Assembly (NCBI GenBank): GCA_036374135.1
Contig: DASUUK010000054.1
Coordinates: 1-32,864 of the forward strand
DNA from: Euzebyales bacterium
GTDB taxonomy: Bacteria; Actinomycetota; Nitriliruptoria; Euzebyales; JAHELV01
DNA length: 32,864 nucleotides
Direction: 5' to 3'
The notes below the pieces were generated by a model. It did not search any database. It saw only the letters and a program-made list of their open reading frames with translations, and was not told the DNA's origin. Within the stretch, counting starts at the first letter, position 1; every line of letters begins with the position of its first letter. A program made the translations under genes and the position numbers. Of this stretch, positions 30,302-32,864 are shown piece by piece.

Positions 30302-31882
30302 GTGGCGCTCCAGGAGCATCGGTCTGCCCGCGAGGATGCGTTCGAGCTGCTGGTGGATGCGCAGGTCGCGGGCACCGATGTCCTGCGCGGCGCCCGCGCG
30401 CTGGTCGGCGACGCCCGCCGCGCGGGGTGGACCGACGTGCACGCACTCGCCGAGTATGTGATCGCCACCGTCCTGTGCTGGCGGGCGCCGAACGCGCCGT
30501 CGACGCTCGAGCACGCCGAGTCGTTCGTGGCGTGGGCCGATCGGAGCGACGAGCCGCTGCCGATGGCACTCGCGCGGTGTGCGCGCGGGTTCCTGTCGAC
30601 GTCCGGCGCGCACACGAGCCACGGCGTCGACGACGTGCTGAGCGCCTACGAGATCGCCGACCGCATCGGTCAGACTGAGGACCGGGCGTTCACGTTGCAC
30701 GAGATCGCCGGTGTGGTCCACGAGCTGCAGCTGTGGGAACTGACCGCGGAGCTGCATGACGAGGTCGAACAGCTCACGTCCGACGCGGACCGCCCGCGCG
30801 CTCTCGTCGGGTCGCTGTACTACAACCGCCGCCTGGCGACGACCTGCGAGCTGCTGCAGGCGCGCGAGTCGGGCGATGCGAACCAGATCGAGCGGCTCGG
30901 CCACCGTGCTACGCAGCTCGCGGCGCAGCCGGTCCACGCCGCGGTTCCCGCCGAGTGGCGCGCCGACCTCGAGGCCTATACGGCGGCGTGCCGTACGTTG
31001 GCCGCCCATGACAGGGCTGACGACGTCGAGCGACTGGTCGAGACCTGGTCGGGCACCGGTCTGGAGCACGAAGAGATCGGCGGGCTGCTGCGTTGCGTGC
31101 TCGGCTGGCACCACATCGAGCACGGCCGGTTCGACGAGGCCGCCGCGCTCGTCGACGCAGGAGCCGCCGCCGTCGCCGACGCCACGGAACCCACCTGGCA
31201 GTCCTTCGCGCTGTGGGCGCAGGTGCGGTTGCGCAACCGCGGCGCGAGCGCGGATGCGAGGATGGCCGCCGTGCGCTACCACGCCGCGCTCGTCGCGGCG
31301 CGCGAGACGGCGCGGGACGCGCTGGTGCGTTCGGTCAGAGTGCGCCTGCAGACCGGTCGCCTGCGCGCGGAACGGGACCGCTACGCCCGCGAGTCACTGA
31401 CCGATTCGCTCACGGGCCTGGCGAACCGCAGAGCACTCGAGTCGCGTCTGACGACGGTCACGCCGGCATTGACGATGATCGTGGTCGACATCGACCGGTT
31501 CAAGCCGGTCAACGATCGGTTCGGGCACGACACCGGGGACCGGGTGCTGCACCGCGTCGGGCGGATCCTGCTGGACTGCATCCGCCCCGGCGATCTCGCG
31601 GCACGGCTCGGCGGCGACGAGTTCGTGCTCGTGCTCGACGCGGCGGACCGCGACGTGGCGCTGCGGCGGGCCCACGAGGTACGCGACCGCGTGCGGTCCG
31701 AGCCGTGGCAACAGCTGCGTGACGGCCTGTGGATCGCCGTCAGCGTGGGGGTCGCATGGGGTGCGCGCACGGGCGACGAGCTGTACCGCGAGGCCGACGA
31801 CGCGCTGTACCGGGCCAAGCGCGCGGGCGGTGCACGGGTGCACGCCAGCTGGTCGCCGCGGATGGCTGGCAGCGCGACCTGA
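30302..31882 (+). CDS. Cytosolic GGDEF diguanylate cyclase with helical-repeat N-terminus
   Basis: A 526-residue protein. The C-terminal domain (about 365-520) makes cyclic di-GMP from two GTP: DSLTGLANRRAL, DIDRFKPVND and the signature GGDEF at 437-441 are all intact. The product-inhibition site RxxD is present as R428-P-G-D431, exactly five residues before GGDEF. The first 360 residues are α-helical and read like degenerate TPR repeats (for example LGWHHIEHGRFDEAAALVDAG), with no transmembrane segment, so it probably senses a protein partner in the cytosol. The GTG at 30302 has GGAGG only one base upstream, which is too close, so the start may be slightly different. It converges with the sulfotransferase gene. 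Confidence 0.92.
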   Translation: MALQEHRSAREDAFELLVDAQVAGTDVLRGARALVGDARRAGWTDVHALAEYVIATVLCWRAPNAPSTLEHAESFVAWADRSDEPLPMALARCARGFLSTSGAHTSHGVDDVLSAYEIADRIGQTEDRAFTLHEIAGVVHELQLWELTAELHDEVEQLTSDADRPRALVGSLYYNRRLATTCELLQARESGDANQIERLGHRATQLAAQPVHAAVPAEWRADLEAYTAACRTLAAHDRADDVERLVETWSGTGLEHEEIGGLLRCVLGWHHIEHGRFDEAAALVDAGAAAVADATEPTWQSFALWAQVRLRNRGASADARMAAVRYHAALVAARETARDALVRSVRVRLQTGRLRAERDRYARESLTDSLTGLANRRALESRLTTVTPALTMIVVDIDRFKPVNDRFGHDTGDRVLHRVGRILLDCIRPGDLAARLGGDEFVLVLDAADRDVALRRAHEVRDRVRSEPWQQLRDGLWIAVSVGVAWGARTGDELYREADDALYRAKRAGGARVHASWSPRMAGSAT

Positions 31883-31913
31883 TCCGCTGTCCGATGTGGC
31901 CGCGGCGGGCGCG

Positions 31914-32864
31914 TCAGCGGCGGCTGAGCAGGCGGCGCAGGCCGCCCGTGGGCTGTGGCTGTCGGCCATCCCCCTCCGCCGCCCAGAACGCCGCCGCACG
32001 CTCGTCGACCTCGACGCCCGCGCCGCGACGGTACAGCTCTGCGAGCAACCGCATCGCCGGCTTGTGACCCTGCACGGCGGCGCGGTGAGCCATGCGGAAC
32101 GCGCGCGCAGGATCGCCGGCGCTGGAGGCGGAGGCCTCGGCGAGCCGGTACATGGACTGCGAATGGCCGTCGGCCGCGAGGTGCTCGACGTGCTCGCGCT
32201 GTGCCGTCGTGTCGGCGTCCGACATCAGACCGCGCCGCCGACGCTGCTGCTGTCGCCGGTGGTACTTGCCCTCGACGTACCCCGACGCCGTCTCCGACGC
32301 GATGACGGGCTCGGCAGCCAGCGACCAGTCGTCGTCGTAGCCGAACCGCTCCATGTAGCGGGCCACCAACGGCCGGTAGACGTCGATGTCCTCCGGCGTG
32401 AACCAGTGACGCCAGTCACCGGTCGCTCCGGACCGCATGATGTGGTCGAGCCACGGTGACGAGGGCGCGGACCGCTCCACATCGACGCCGAGGTAGGCGC
32501 TGAGTGGATCCAGTCGCCCGGCCACGTAGTCGGCGTAGCGCACCGTGAAGATGTCGTGGCGGTCGACCAGCGCCTCCTGCCACGCCATGAACTCGACGAC
32601 CCGCTCGAGTCGGTACGACGCCAGACCCAGGTCGTCGGCCAGCTCGTGCAGGGCGCGCACGGAGGTGGACGCCGGGTCCCGTTCCTTCGCGCGCACCGCC
32701 TCCACGAACGGTTCGACCCGCTCCCATGCCACGTCGGCGCGGATGAACGGCCGGAACAGCAGGAAGCTGACGATCACGTCACGCGGGTCCCGCAGCATCG
32801 TGACCTTGCGGGGGAAGAGGTCGTAGCGCAGCTCCAGCTGTGGCTCCCGCGCGATCATCACCTT
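31914..32864 (-). CDS. Sulfotransferase with C-terminal Sel1-like repeats, 5' end outside window
   Basis: At least 316 residues, open to the right edge, so the N-terminal P-loop for PAPS is missing from view. The 3'-phosphate-binding stretch is RDPRDVIVSFL, and GDWRHWFTPEDIDVYRPL matches the conserved C-terminal region of cytosolic-type sulfotransferases, which transfer sulfate from PAPS to a hydroxyl or amine. After a basic linker (RRQQQRRRRG) come about 75 residues with Sel1/TPR-like helical repeats (MYRLAEAS, AFRMAHRAAVQG, AMRLLAELYRRGAGV). This attachment is unusual and suggests a protein-protein interaction surface. The acceptor is unknown; no carrier or biosynthesis gene is adjacent inside the window. 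Confidence 0.85.
   Translation of the reverse strand, partial: KVMIAREPQLELRYDLFPRKVTMLRDPRDVIVSFLLFRPFIRADVAWERVEPFVEAVRAKERDPASTSVRALHELADDLGLASYRLERVVEFMAWQEALVDRHDIFTVRYADYVAGRLDPLSAYLGVDVERSAPSSPWLDHIMRSGATGDWRHWFTPEDIDVYRPLVARYMERFGYDDDWSLAAEPVIASETASGYVEGKYHRRQQQRRRRGLMSDADTTAQREHVEHLAADGHSQSMYRLAEASASSAGDPARAFRMAHRAAVQGHKPAMRLLAELYRRGAGVEVDERAAAFWAAEGDGRQPQPTGGLRRLLSRR

Noticed and set aside
1-32864. CRISPR array, transposon or phage module
   Set aside because: No regularly spaced repeats, transposase, integrase, Cas or structural phage proteins were found.

Overview
The window is high-GC, densely packed DNA with many GTG starts, 4-base GTGA stop/start overlaps and at least two genes whose -10 box lies a few bases before the start codon (probable leaderless mRNAs). 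Together with form I CO dehydrogenase, a LigC-type ligase and an actinobacterial-type GT20 enzyme, this points to an actinobacterium, possibly a deep-branching lineage such as Nitriliruptoria. The phylum is a confident inference; the class is a guess. The DNA reads as chromosome: no transposase, integrase, phage gene or CRISPR array was seen.

Left end (1-2552): the C-terminal part of a subtilisin-like S8 protease that enters from the left edge, a small helix-turn-helix gene wrecked by an internal deletion, tRNA-Lys(CTT), and an SRAP/YedK-type abasic-site-crosslinking protein whose ATG begins 6 bases after the tRNA. A minus-strand run (7180-2563) follows: S9 peptidase, sarcosine-oxidase-like flavoenzyme, GNAT acetyltransferase and DUF1206 membrane protein, almost without gaps. 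A threonine/serine dehydratase reads the other way and ends at a strong terminator shared with a cold-shock protein.

A long minus-strand block (16375-8591) holds central carbohydrate and cofactor genes: galE, a glutamine-dependent NAD synthetase homologue with an altered pyrophosphate loop, otsB, otsA, gpmA and a phosphohexomutase. Divergent from galE is a thiamine operon under a TPP riboswitch: a deleted and frameshifted thiM, then intact thiE, thiD, tenA and a HAD protein whose motif I is DxS, all four overlapping their neighbours or separated by 2 bases. An ATP-dependent DNA ligase follows.

Next on the minus strand is a coxM-coxS-coxL cluster. CoxL carries the AYxCSFR active-site motif of genuine (form I) aerobic CO dehydrogenase, and the cluster ends with an XdhC-family maturation protein fused to a C-terminal YHS metal-binding domain. 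On the other side of the cox promoter region lie an acyltransferase, a CPA1 cation/proton antiporter and a PfpI/DJ-1 protein. The right end has an alkyltransferase-like protein (PWWR instead of PCHR), a cytosolic GGDEF diguanylate cyclase, and a sulfotransferase with Sel1-like repeats cut by the right edge.

The points most worth a second look are the riboswitch operon with broken thiM and the TenA-HAD pair, the altered NAD synthetase, the XdhC-YHS fusion in a form I cox cluster, and two genes broken in the same way (loss of the middle plus a frame change).
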